Source: a bacterium (GTDB lineage: Bacteria; Eremiobacterota; Eremiobacteria; Baltobacterales; Baltobacteraceae). From it: a stretch of 5,638 nt of DNA. Positions 1 through 5,252 of this stretch are shown one piece after another. Position numbers and translations under genes: made by a program. Location: contig JAJXXM010000354.1 of the NCBI GenBank assembly GCA_021781095.1, forward strand, positions 1 to 5,638. The letters run 5' to 3'. Below the pieces are notes generated by a model. The model saw only the letters and a program-made list of their open reading frames with translations, searched no databases and was not told the origin of the DNA. Within the stretch, counting starts at the first letter, position 1. Each line of letters starts with the position of its first letter.

Positions 1-191
1 ACGCAGCGTTGTATCGCCGTGTCATTTCGCTCGTCGAGAGCGAATCGCATCGATTGCTCGAGCGGCTCGCGCAGCGATTGCTCGATCTCTGTCTCGAGGA
101 TTCCCGCGTGCTCGAAGCCACGGTGAAAATCGAGAAGCCCGGCCTCCTCGACGGCGCGACGCCGGGCGTCACCTGTACGCAGCACCGTTGA
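1..191 (+). CDS. folB: Dihydroneopterin aldolase FolB, C-terminal part (5' end outside window)
   Basis: FolB converts 7,8-dihydroneopterin to 6-hydroxymethyl-7,8-dihydropterin and glycolaldehyde in cytoplasmic folate synthesis. Only about the last 62 residues are visible; the frame is open back to base 3, so the gene begins upstream. The fragment holds the family's amphipathic helix (SHRLLERLAQRLLDLCL) followed by the final strand VKIEKPG. The Lys of that strand (codon 135-137) matches the conserved C-terminal catalytic lysine of FolB. The stop TGA (189-191) shares its last base with the ATG of folK, giving a TGATG junction that implies translational coupling. The gene product downstream uses the FolB product, which supports the call. 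The short segment was recognised by motif and context, so an atypical FolB/FolX-like paralogue cannot be excluded, but this is unlikely. Confidence 0.86.
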   Translation, partial: AALYRRVISLVESESHRLLERLAQRLLDLCLEDSRVLEATVKIEKPGLLDGATPGVTCTQHR

Positions 192-658
192 TGCCGATCG
201 CGACCATTGGTATCGGTGCGAATATCGGTGAGGCGGCCGCTACCGTCGAACGTGCGATTGTGGCGCTCGGCGAACTCGGCACGTCGATCGCACGCTCGTC
301 GCTCTACCGCTCCGCGCCCTGGGGGAAGCTCGATCAGCCCGATTTCGTCAACGCCGTCGCACGGATCGAAACGGCGCTCGCCCCGCGCGCGCTGCTCTCG
401 GCACTTCAGGCAATCGAAACTCGATTGGGGCGCGTCGGCGGGGAACGCTGGGGGCCTCGCGCCATCGACCTCGATATCTTGTTGTACGACGACCTCGGCT
501 TCGAAGATGAGGCCTTGCGCATTCCGCATCTCCATCTGTTCGAGCGCGCCTTCGTCTTAGAGCCGCTCGCGGAGATCGATACGTCGTTCGAAGCGTGGCG
601 CGACGCCTTGCCGATGGGAGAGCGGGCAAGCGTCGAACGAATCGCGCCCGCCAAGTAG
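191..658 (+). CDS. folK: 2-amino-4-hydroxy-6-hydroxymethyldihydropteridine pyrophosphokinase (HPPK)
   Basis: HPPK transfers pyrophosphate from ATP to 6-hydroxymethyl-7,8-dihydropterin, the step after FolB and before dihydropteroate synthase. The protein is 155 aa, close to the 159 aa of E. coli FolK. The N-terminus ATIGIGANIG matches the usual (S/G)LGSN(L/I)G. The HPPK signature RWGPRAIDLDILLYDD lies at about residues 87-101, with Mg-binding aspartates D93 and D95. The C-terminal PHLHLFERAFVLEPLAEI (112-129) is also typical. The ATG at 191 was chosen because it overlaps the folB stop by one base; a TTG three bases earlier would add one Met but has no advantage. The stop TAG is at 656-658, and the tandem repeat array begins one base after it. 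No folP follows in this window. Confidence 0.96.
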   Translation: MPIATIGIGANIGEAAATVERAIVALGELGTSIARSSLYRSAPWGKLDQPDFVNAVARIETALAPRALLSALQAIETRLGRVGGERWGPRAIDLDILLYDDLGFEDEALRIPHLHLFERAFVLEPLAEIDTSFEAWRDALPMGERASVERIAPAK

Positions 659-659
659 C

Positions 660-880
660 GCCAGTGTCACGCCGAGTAGGTGCCAGTGTCACGCCGAGTA
701 GGTGCCAGTGTCACGCCGAGTAGGGGCCAGTGTCACGCCGAGTAGGCGCCAGTGTCACGGCCGAGTAGGCGCCAGTGTCATGGCCGAGTAGGCGCCAGTG
801 TCACGCCGAGTAGGGGCCAGTGTCACGCCGAGTAGGCGCCAGTGTCACGCCGAGTAGGGGCCAGTGTCACGCCGAGTAGG
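660..880 (+). repeat. Tandem array: ten direct units of 22-23 bp
   Basis: Ten head-to-tail copies of a unit built on GCCAGTGTCACGCCGAGTAG plus G and one linker base. They begin at 660, 682, 704, 726, 748, 771, 794, 816, 838 and 860. Eight of them share the same 21-base core. The units at 748 and 771 each carry an extra G (CACGGCCGAG and CATGGCCGAG), and the latter also has C to T. The linker base varies (T, T, G, C, C, C, G, C, G). The shared variant in neighbouring units points to local duplication as the growth mechanism. There are no unique spacers, so it is not a CRISPR array. Each unit has one TAG on the + strand and one TGA on the - strand. Because 22 is not a multiple of 3, these stops cycle through all frames and the array cannot be coding. 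Function is unknown. Confidence 0.97.
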
Positions 881-894
881 GCGCTTCAGCGCCC
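879..894. other. Hairpin capping the tandem array (copy 1)
   Basis: A perfect 6-bp stem GGGCGC/GCGCCC with loop TTCA starts inside the last unit of the array. It sits in a longer imperfect palindrome, because CGCC at 871-874 can pair with GGCG at 902-905. There is no T-tract on either strand, so it does not look like a standard intrinsic terminator. The same hairpin recurs at 1132-1147. Confidence 0.75.
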
Positions 895-902
895 GTATCG
901 AG

Positions 903-921
903 GCGAGCGCAGCGCGCTCGC
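903..921. other. Strong GC hairpin in spacer
   Basis: An inverted repeat GCGAGCGC - AGC - GCGCTCGC: a perfect 8-bp stem with a 3-base loop, nine bases after the cap hairpin. No T-run follows. In such GC-rich sequence some hairpins arise by chance, but an uninterrupted 8-bp stem with a tight loop next to another hairpin is notable. It falls in the segment between the two copies of the array end. Confidence 0.65.
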
Positions 922-984
922 GCTTGCCTGCGCGCACCGGCTCCTCGCTAGACGCTCGCGGCTCGGACAAGCAATGTCAGGGTC

Positions 985-1060
985 CTCGCCGCTCGCTTAA
1001 TCGCTCGTCGGGTGCGGCGCAGGCACCGCTCGCCGCTCGCTTGAGCGCTCATCGGGTGCG
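985..1060 (+). repeat. Two 32-bp direct repeats with 44-bp period
   Basis: Bases 985-1016 and 1029-1060 are identical except at three positions (999/1043, 1001/1045, 1007/1051). Both begin CTCGCCGCTCGCTT and end TCGGGTGCG. The 44-base offset is twice the 22-base period of the main array, though the sequence differs. This repeat occupies the middle of the 189-bp spacer (907-1095), where I see no gene, RNA or recognisable site otherwise. Confidence 0.85.
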
Positions 1061-1095
1061 CCGACATCGCGTGGTCGCCCGTCGTCGGGCCGATA

Positions 1096-1159
1096 TGTCA
1101 CGCCGAGTAGGCGCCAGTGTCACGCCGAGTAGGGCGCTTCAGCGCCCGTATCGAGGCGA
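1096..1159 (+). repeat. Second copy of the array end plus hairpin cap (64-bp direct repeat)
   Basis: This segment repeats 843-906 with a single difference (C1112 for G859). It contains a partial unit (1096-1111), a full unit (1113-1133), the 6-bp hairpin GGGCGC-TTCA-GCGCCC (1132-1147) and the following GTATCGAGGCGA. Similarity stops abruptly on both sides: base 1095 differs from 842, and after 1159 the sequence reads CGGGAAC where the first copy reads GCGCAGC. The copies are 253 bp apart and bracket the spacer. This suggests a segmental duplication, or insertion of the spacer into a once continuous array. Confidence 0.95.
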
Positions 1160-1179
1160 CGGGAACTGCCCTCGATACG
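1147..1179. other. Long inverted repeat (10-bp arms, 13-base loop)
   Basis: CGTATCGAGG at 1147-1156 is the exact reverse complement of CCTCGATACG at 1170-1179. The left arm also occurs at 894-903 after the first hairpin cap, but there without its downstream partner. So only the second copy of the cap can form this structure. The arms touch the cap hairpin on the left and the next hairpin on the right, so the stems would compete or stack. Confidence 0.8.
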
Positions 1180-1195
1180 CCGCCCTTGGGGCGGC
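1179..1195. terminator. GC hairpin downstream of the HD-GYP gene; possible weak terminator
   Basis: A perfect 7-bp stem GCCGCCC - TTG - GGGCGGC lies about 37 bases beyond the stop codon of the minus-strand HD-GYP gene. That position suits a transcript end for that gene. No U-tract follows in the minus-strand transcript, so intrinsic termination is doubtful. It may stabilise the RNA 3' end or be part of the repeat element. Confidence 0.4.
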
Positions 1196-1228
1196 TACTC
1201 GGGCTGACAAGGTGGCTACTCGGGCTGA
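1194..1228 (-). repeat. Two diverged array units in inverted orientation
   Basis: GGCTACTCGGGCTGA occurs at 1193-1207 and again at 1214-1228, a period of 21. CTACTCGG is the exact reverse complement of CCGAGTAG in the main array, and the following TGACA matches the reverse complement of TGTCA. Aligned over 22 bases, the first copy (1194-1215) agrees with the inverted unit at about 15 positions. I infer that these are degenerate units facing the main array, so the repeat region begins and ends with units pointing inward. The last copy ends three bases before the stop codon of the HD-GYP gene. Confidence 0.7.
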
Positions 1229-1231
1229 TTG

Positions 1232-2980
1232 CTAGGCGAGCTTCGCTTCGTAGAGCCTTTTTTCGATAAAGAGATCGAGGAAGAGGCGGTCGATCTTTCC
1301 GCGTTCGGCAAACTCTTTGGTGAGGATATCGAGCGAACGCTCGACGCTCATCGCCTTTTTGTAGGGACGATCGGTTGCGGTTAAGGCGTCGTACACGTCG
1401 CTGATCGTCATCATGCGCACCTGCGGTGCGATCGCGTCGCCCGCGAGCTTGCGCGGATACCCGGTGCCGTCGAGGTGTTCGTGATGTCCGTAGGCATATT
1501 CGGCGACGTTGAACCACGGCGTCTCCCCCCACGGAATTTCGCGCAGGAAAAGATAGGATTGCGTAACGTGCTCCTGCATGCGGTCGCGCTCGGAATCGGA
1601 GAGCGAGCCGCGCGGAATGCGCAGATAGGCGAGTTCGATGTCGTCGAGAAGCGGGCGTTGCTCGCCGGCGTCGCGATACGCGTGACGCATCGCGCGCCCG
1701 ATTGCGTCGTCGGCGTCGGCCGCAACCACGTTCGGTTCGTTCGCCGCCTGAATCCGTTCGAGGAGCTCGCGAAGCTCTTCACGCATCGCATCGTCGCGGC
1801 ACTGTTCGATGGCGAGCAAGAAGCGCAAGCGTACGGTATCGAGTCGCCCGTCGGGTAGTTTTTTGGACTTGCCAAAAATGTATTCCGGAACCGCGACCTT
1901 TCCGAAATCGTGCAGCAGCGATGCGTAGCGCACCTCTCGGAGCTGGTCGGCGGTAAAATACATATCGGCGAGTGGTCCGGCGTGCGTCCGATTCACCGCC
2001 TCGGCCTGGGCGACCGTCAGGGCGGCAACGCGTTCGGAGTGGCCCTGGGTGGAGCGATCGCGCACTTCGATCGCTTTCACCGACGCGCGAACGAAACGTT
2101 CGAAGAGATTTTGAATGGATTCGACGAGGCGCGCATTTTCGATGGCGATCGCGGCCTGCGAGGCGAGCGCCTCAAGAACGCTGCGGTCGTGGAGGTCGAA
2201 TGGGCGAACGATCGATTCGCTATGCGTCGGGGTCTCGAGTACGATCTCGAATGCCGGCTTGCGGTTGATTAATTGAATCGCTCCAATCACCGTTCCGCGC
2301 AGGTTGCGCATCGGGACCGCGATCATCGATTTCGAACGGTAGTTGTTACTCTCGTCAAAGCTCCGATTGAACGTGTACGGATGGCCCCCTTCGATTTGGT
2401 AGGCATCGTCGATGGTGATGCTCTCACCCGTCACCGCGACATATCCGGCGATGGAATTGGTATTGAGCGGCAGTTCGCGGTTAAAGAGCGTGCCTTCGTC
2501 GGTCGGCCCTGTCTGAGCGACGACGAAGCGAAGGTGCTTGACGCCGTCGATCTCCTCGATCAGATAGAGGCTGCCTGCGTCGGCGCAGGTGAGTTCGCGC
2601 GCGTTATGGACGATCGAGCGTTCGAGCGTCGGAAGATCGCGCTCCGAAGAGAGCGAGCGGCTGACGTTGAGGAGCGTCGTTGTCTGCGTCCGCTCGGCGG
2701 CGAGTTGGGTCGCCGCGCGGGTCGCGGCGATGAGCGAGACGCGCTCGACCGGTGGTGTGAGGACGGCAACGACATGCGGATCCTCCGCGAGCGCGGCCAG
2801 GTTGGGATCGCGCGGATCGCCGACGAGAATCGTTGGACCGGGCTCACCGAACGCAGCGAGCCCCCCTTCGTCGCGTAAACGGTCGAACTCGACCTCATAG
2901 GTCTCAAAACCCGCAGTGTGGAGAAGAGATGGAAGATCCCCGATCTCCGCTCCTTGAGCATAGAGAAAGTACGAGAGCAC
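1232..2980 (-). CDS. Receiver-like/GAF/HD-GYP signalling protein, predicted cyclic-di-GMP phosphodiesterase
   Basis: HD-GYP proteins hydrolyse cyclic-di-GMP in the cytoplasm and so lower its level. From the chosen GTG the protein is 582 aa. Residues 1-95 resemble a receiver fold (TAGFETYEVE, then TILVGD, then VVAVLTPPVERVSLIAATRAA) but lack the usual acidic cluster after strand 1, so phosphorylation is unlikely. A GAF domain follows at about 97-285; its end (N239-R240...F261-D265) partly matches the NKFDE motif of nucleotide-binding GAFs. HD-GYP spans about 300-575: H314, H357-D358 in HDFGK, H471, HHEHLDGTGYP at 499-509, D528. About 85 mostly helical, charged residues are inserted between HDFGK and the SLSDSERDRMQEHV segment. 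The start is uncertain. GTG 2980 falls just before strand 1, without a clear Shine-Dalgarno. ATG 3091 or GTG 3076 would give 619 or 614 aa but overlap the divergent gene in antisense. No membrane segment is seen. Confidence 0.93.
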   Translation of the reverse strand: MLSYFLYAQGAEIGDLPSLLHTAGFETYEVEFDRLRDEGGLAAFGEPGPTILVGDPRDPNLAALAEDPHVVAVLTPPVERVSLIAATRAATQLAAERTQTTTLLNVSRSLSSERDLPTLERSIVHNARELTCADAGSLYLIEEIDGVKHLRFVVAQTGPTDEGTLFNRELPLNTNSIAGYVAVTGESITIDDAYQIEGGHPYTFNRSFDESNNYRSKSMIAVPMRNLRGTVIGAIQLINRKPAFEIVLETPTHSESIVRPFDLHDRSVLEALASQAAIAIENARLVESIQNLFERFVRASVKAIEVRDRSTQGHSERVAALTVAQAEAVNRTHAGPLADMYFTADQLREVRYASLLHDFGKVAVPEYIFGKSKKLPDGRLDTVRLRFLLAIEQCRDDAMREELRELLERIQAANEPNVVAADADDAIGRAMRHAYRDAGEQRPLLDDIELAYLRIPRGSLSDSERDRMQEHVTQSYLFLREIPWGETPWFNVAEYAYGHHEHLDGTGYPRKLAGDAIAPQVRMMTISDVYDALTATDRPYKKAMSVERSLDILTKEFAERGKIDRLFLDLFIEKRLYEAKLA

Positions 2981-3057
2981 GGTTTTGAGGTTCGGCTCGT
3001 TCCAGGGGAACTCCCGGCGAAGGGGGGTTCGGGGTAGCTCCCCGAAAAGGCGGCCCG
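2981..3057. promoter_or_regulatory. Divergent intergenic region with a 19-bp inverted repeat
   Basis: These 77 bases separate the starts of the minus-strand HD-GYP gene and the plus-strand AccB-like gene, so promoters for both would be expected here or inside the flanking 5' ends. An inverted repeat TTCGGGG-TAGCT-CCCCGAA occupies 3028-3046, ending 11 bases before the AccB-like ATG. It could be a repressor operator or a leader hairpin. AAAAGG (3045-3050), seven bases before the ATG at 3058, is a plausible ribosome binding site and overlaps the right arm of the repeat. I could not identify convincing -35/-10 boxes. Confidence 0.5.
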
Positions 3058-3480
3058 ATGAGCCCCGAGCATCCACCCGAGGAAGAACCATCGGCCCGCG
3101 CGCAGCGCTTGGCCGAATTTTTCGTGACCACTCCCCTCCTGCGGATGCGTATCGAGCGTGAAAACGAGGAGTTCGAGTTCGTCCGGTCGTCGTTCGCTTC
3201 GGTGCGCGGAGCAGCCGAGCCGGCCGTGATGCCCGAGCCCGTGGCGGAGCGCCCGGTCGACGTTCTGCGCGCCGATGTCGTCGGCGTTCTCCGCTTCGGT
3301 CGCCACGTGCCGACGTTGGGGGAAGAAGTCGCCGAGGAACGCGAACTCGCCGCGATCGAGGCGCTCGGAATTCGCACCTCGGTGCGCGCCCGCTCGTCGG
3401 GGCGCTTGACTGCAATTCTCTGCCAGGATGGCGCGGCGGTCGACTACGGCCGCGCGCTCTTCGAGATCGAGCGAGGATAG
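3058..3480 (+). CDS. AccB/BCCP-like protein lacking the biotinylated lysine
   Basis: AccB normally carries biotin on the lysine of EAMKM and shuttles CO2 between biotin carboxylase and carboxyltransferase. This 140-aa protein has the AccB layout: an N-terminal helix and strand (about 14-46, RLAEFFVTTPLLRMRIERENEEF), a Pro/Ala linker (52-67) and a biotinyl-like domain (about 70-138). The C-terminal hammerhead aligns ungapped with E. coli AccB: IEALGIRTSV to VEAMKMMNQI, then SSGRLTAIL, DGAAVDYGRALFEIE. The lysine position is Gly (G104), and there is no lysine anywhere in the protein. The loop matching the E. coli BCCP thumb is about five residues shorter. It therefore cannot be biotinylated at the normal site. 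Five bases separate it from accC, so the two are probably co-transcribed. It might be a regulatory decoy, as proposed for plant BADC proteins, a scaffold for AccC, or a decayed paralogue. The intact frame and conserved fold residues favour a working protein. The ATG at 3058 has AAAAGG upstream and leaves the N-terminal helix complete. Confidence 0.85.
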   Translation: MSPEHPPEEEPSARAQRLAEFFVTTPLLRMRIERENEEFEFVRSSFASVRGAAEPAVMPEPVAERPVDVLRADVVGVLRFGRHVPTLGEEVAEERELAAIEALGIRTSVRARSSGRLTAILCQDGAAVDYGRALFEIERG

Positions 3481-3485
3481 ACGCG

Positions 3486-4835
3486 ATGCTACGGAAAGTC
3501 CTCGTTGCCAATCGCGGAGAGATCGCGCTACGAATCGTGCGAGCCTGCCATGAGCTCGGCATCGGTAGCGTCGCGATTTTTTCCGAGGCCGACCGGGATT
3601 CGACGCACGTGCGGGTCGCCGATGAAGCCTTCTGCGTCGGTCCCGGCCCCGTGCCGCGCTCGTACCTGAACGTTCCGAACATCATTTCCGCGGCGTTGGT
3701 CTCGGGCTGCGATGCGATTCATCCGGGATATGGATTCCTCGCCGAGAATGCGCGATTCGCCGAAATTTGCGCCGACCACGGATTGAAATTTATCGGGCCG
3801 CGCCCCGAGATTATTACGGCGATGGGCGACAAGGCGACCGCGAAACGCGTGATGGCCGAGGCGGGCGTCGCTACGACGCCCGGGACCGATATTCTCGCAA
3901 CCGTGGAGCTCGCGCGCGAGGCCGCCGAGAGCGTCGGGTATCCGGTGCTCCTGAAGGCGACCGCCGGCGGCGGCGGCAAGGGCATGCGCGTCGTCGAGCG
4001 CCCCGAAGATTTGGAACGCGCCTTCCTCGGCGCGACGGCGGAGGCTGAAGCCTCGTTCAAAGACGGCCGCGTCTACATGGAAAAACTCATTCGCGACCCG
4101 CGGCATATCGAGGTACAGGTTCTTGCCGACGAGCACGGCGAGGTGGTGCACCTCGGCGAACGCGATTGCTCGATTCAGAAGCCGTCGCACCAAAAGCTGA
4201 TCGAGGAAGCCGGAGCGCCGAATCTCTCCGACCGCGCTCGCGCGCGGTTGCACGAAATGGCGGTACGCGCGTGCCGACACGTCGGCTATAGCAACGCGGG
4301 AACGTTAGAATTTTTGTCGAGCGGCGACGACGTGTTTTTTATGGAAATGAACACGCGCATTCAGGTGGAGCACCCCGTGACGGAGATGGTCTACGGCATC
4401 GACTTAGTAAAAGAGCAGATTCGCATCGCTTCGGGCGAGCCGCTCGGTTACACGCAGAGCGATCTCGAGCCGCGCGGGCACGCGATAGAATGCCGCATCA
4501 ACGCCGAAGACGCGCGAAATAATTTTGCGCCGCAAGCCGGAAAATTGGGAGCCGTCATCTTCCCCGGAGGGCCGGGAATCCGCATCGACACGCACATTTT
4601 CTCGGGCGCGAGCGTGCCGCCGTACTACGATTCGATGCTGGCAAAGGTGATCGCGTTCGCAAATACCCGCGAGCAAGCCATCGCGCGTATGGAGCGCGCT
4701 CTGCGCGAAACGCTCGTCGACGGAGTTGCCACGACGACGGAGATGTGTTTGGAGATCCTCGGCACCGAAGGGTTCCGCAACGGCGTTTACGACATCGGCT
4801 TTCTCCCGCGCCTGCTCGCGCAGCGCGTCGGTTAA
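3486..4835 (+). CDS. accC: Biotin carboxylase (acetyl-CoA carboxylase subunit AccC)
   Basis: AccC carboxylates biotin on BCCP with ATP and bicarbonate, the first half-reaction of acetyl-CoA carboxylase and the entry to fatty acid synthesis. The protein is 449 aa, the same length as E. coli AccC. It has the biotin carboxylase N-domain (KVLVANRGEIALRI...HPGYGFLAEN), the ATP-grasp domain (K116, K157, GGGGKG 161-166, H207, E209) and the C-domain. Active-site residues are present: K237, E275, EMNTRIQVEHPVTE (287-300, with N289, R291, E295) and R337 of ECRINAED. One oddity: the usual QRRHQK loop reads QKPSHQK (231-237), one residue longer with both arginines gone. The ATG at 3486 is preceded by GAGG at 3473-3476. 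It follows the AccB-like gene by five bases and precedes nusB by three, so it sits mid-operon. A carboxylase subunit for another acyl-CoA or for pyruvate is possible, but the accB-accC-nusB order favours acetyl-CoA carboxylase. Confidence 0.95.
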   Translation: MLRKVLVANRGEIALRIVRACHELGIGSVAIFSEADRDSTHVRVADEAFCVGPGPVPRSYLNVPNIISAALVSGCDAIHPGYGFLAENARFAEICADHGLKFIGPRPEIITAMGDKATAKRVMAEAGVATTPGTDILATVELAREAAESVGYPVLLKATAGGGGKGMRVVERPEDLERAFLGATAEAEASFKDGRVYMEKLIRDPRHIEVQVLADEHGEVVHLGERDCSIQKPSHQKLIEEAGAPNLSDRARARLHEMAVRACRHVGYSNAGTLEFLSSGDDVFFMEMNTRIQVEHPVTEMVYGIDLVKEQIRIASGEPLGYTQSDLEPRGHAIECRINAEDARNNFAPQAGKLGAVIFPGGPGIRIDTHIFSGASVPPYYDSMLAKVIAFANTREQAIARMERALRETLVDGVATTTEMCLEILGTEGFRNGVYDIGFLPRLLAQRVG

Positions 4836-4838
4836 CTC

Positions 4839-5252
4839 ATGCCGTCGCGGCGCATGTTGCGCGAGCGCGCCCTACAAGCGCTCTACGCCATCGAAGTCGG
4901 TGGGCGCGAGCCCGCCGAAGCGCTCGAGGAGATCGTCGGCCAAGGTGGTGCGAGCGACGACCGCTCGTTCGTGCGCGAACTCGTCCTGGGTACCCTCGCC
5001 GGAGCGAACGATGCCGACGAGCGGATATCTCCGGCGTTGCAAGGATGGACGCTCGATCGCCTGGCGATCGTGGACCGGACCATACTTCGCCTAGCGGTTT
5101 GCGAAGCCGCGCAGGCTGAGGCTCCACCCCGCGCGGTGATTATCAACGAAGCCGTCGAACTCGCGAAGCGTTACTCGACACCGGAGGCGGCAAAGTTCGT
5201 CAACGGCGTTCTCTCCGGCATTTTCGGCGATGCGTCGAGCGCCCAGACGTAA
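4839..5252 (+). CDS. nusB: Transcription antitermination factor NusB
   Basis: NusB is a small all-helical RNA-binding protein. With NusE (S10) it binds boxA in rRNA leaders and supports processive rRNA transcription. The product is 137 aa (E. coli 139). It shows the family N-terminus RRMLRERALQALYAIEV (4-20), LDRLAIVDRTILRLAVCE (72-89) and the C-terminal signature INEAVELAKRYSTPEAAKFVNGVLSGI (102-128). It starts three bases after the accC stop with no clear Shine-Dalgarno; reinitiation from accC is likely. The ATG at 4839 gives the normal family length, and Met6 (4854) would be too short upstream of the first helix. Its 3' end overlaps the next gene by 23 bases in another frame. The accC-nusB linkage is known from Gram-positive genomes, where the two are often neighbours. 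Confidence 0.96.
   Translation: MPSRRMLRERALQALYAIEVGGREPAEALEEIVGQGGASDDRSFVRELVLGTLAGANDADERISPALQGWTLDRLAIVDRTILRLAVCEAAQAEAPPRAVIINEAVELAKRYSTPEAAKFVNGVLSGIFGDASSAQT

Noticed and set aside
660..880. CRISPR array
   Set aside because: Units are contiguous apart from one variable linker base. There are no spacers of 25-40 bp and no cas genes nearby.
660..880. Iteron-type replication origin (22-bp direct repeats)
   Set aside because: The period fits iterons, but there is no rep gene, no AT-rich unwinding region and no DnaA boxes, and the flanks are chromosomal housekeeping genes.
879..894. Intrinsic terminator for folK
   Set aside because: The stem is good, but no T-tract follows, and it lies over 200 bases past the stop, behind the tandem array.
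864..1235. Plus-strand reading frame of 123 codons through the repeats
   Set aside because: It starts and ends inside repeat units, its product is low-complexity Arg/Ala/Ser, and it has no family resemblance. It is an artefact of GC-rich sequence.
1098..1532. Minus-strand reading frame overlapping the repeats and the HD-GYP 3' end
   Set aside because: It is antisense-phase shadow of the HD-GYP coding region, with Arg-rich non-protein-like composition.
3005..3034. G-quadruplex from the G-runs before the AccB-like gene
   Set aside because: Only three separated runs of four or more G are present on the + strand, and the six-G run cannot supply two without a loop. The palindrome is the simpler structure.
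3340..3400. Frameshift or sequencing error hiding the biotinyl lysine
   Set aside because: Residues on both sides of G104 align with AccB without any gap, so an indel would not restore EAMK. Only a multi-base substitution would.
2981..3685. N-terminal extension of the HD-GYP protein to 817 aa
   Set aside because: The extra 235 residues lie antisense to the AccB-like gene and the start of accC, and are Arg/Ser/Pro-rich without domains. A real start near 2980 (or at most 3091) is far more likely.
3528..4280. Long minus-strand frame opposite accC
   Set aside because: It is a mirror frame of a strongly conserved gene, as often happens in GC-rich coding DNA. No domain or start signal was seen.
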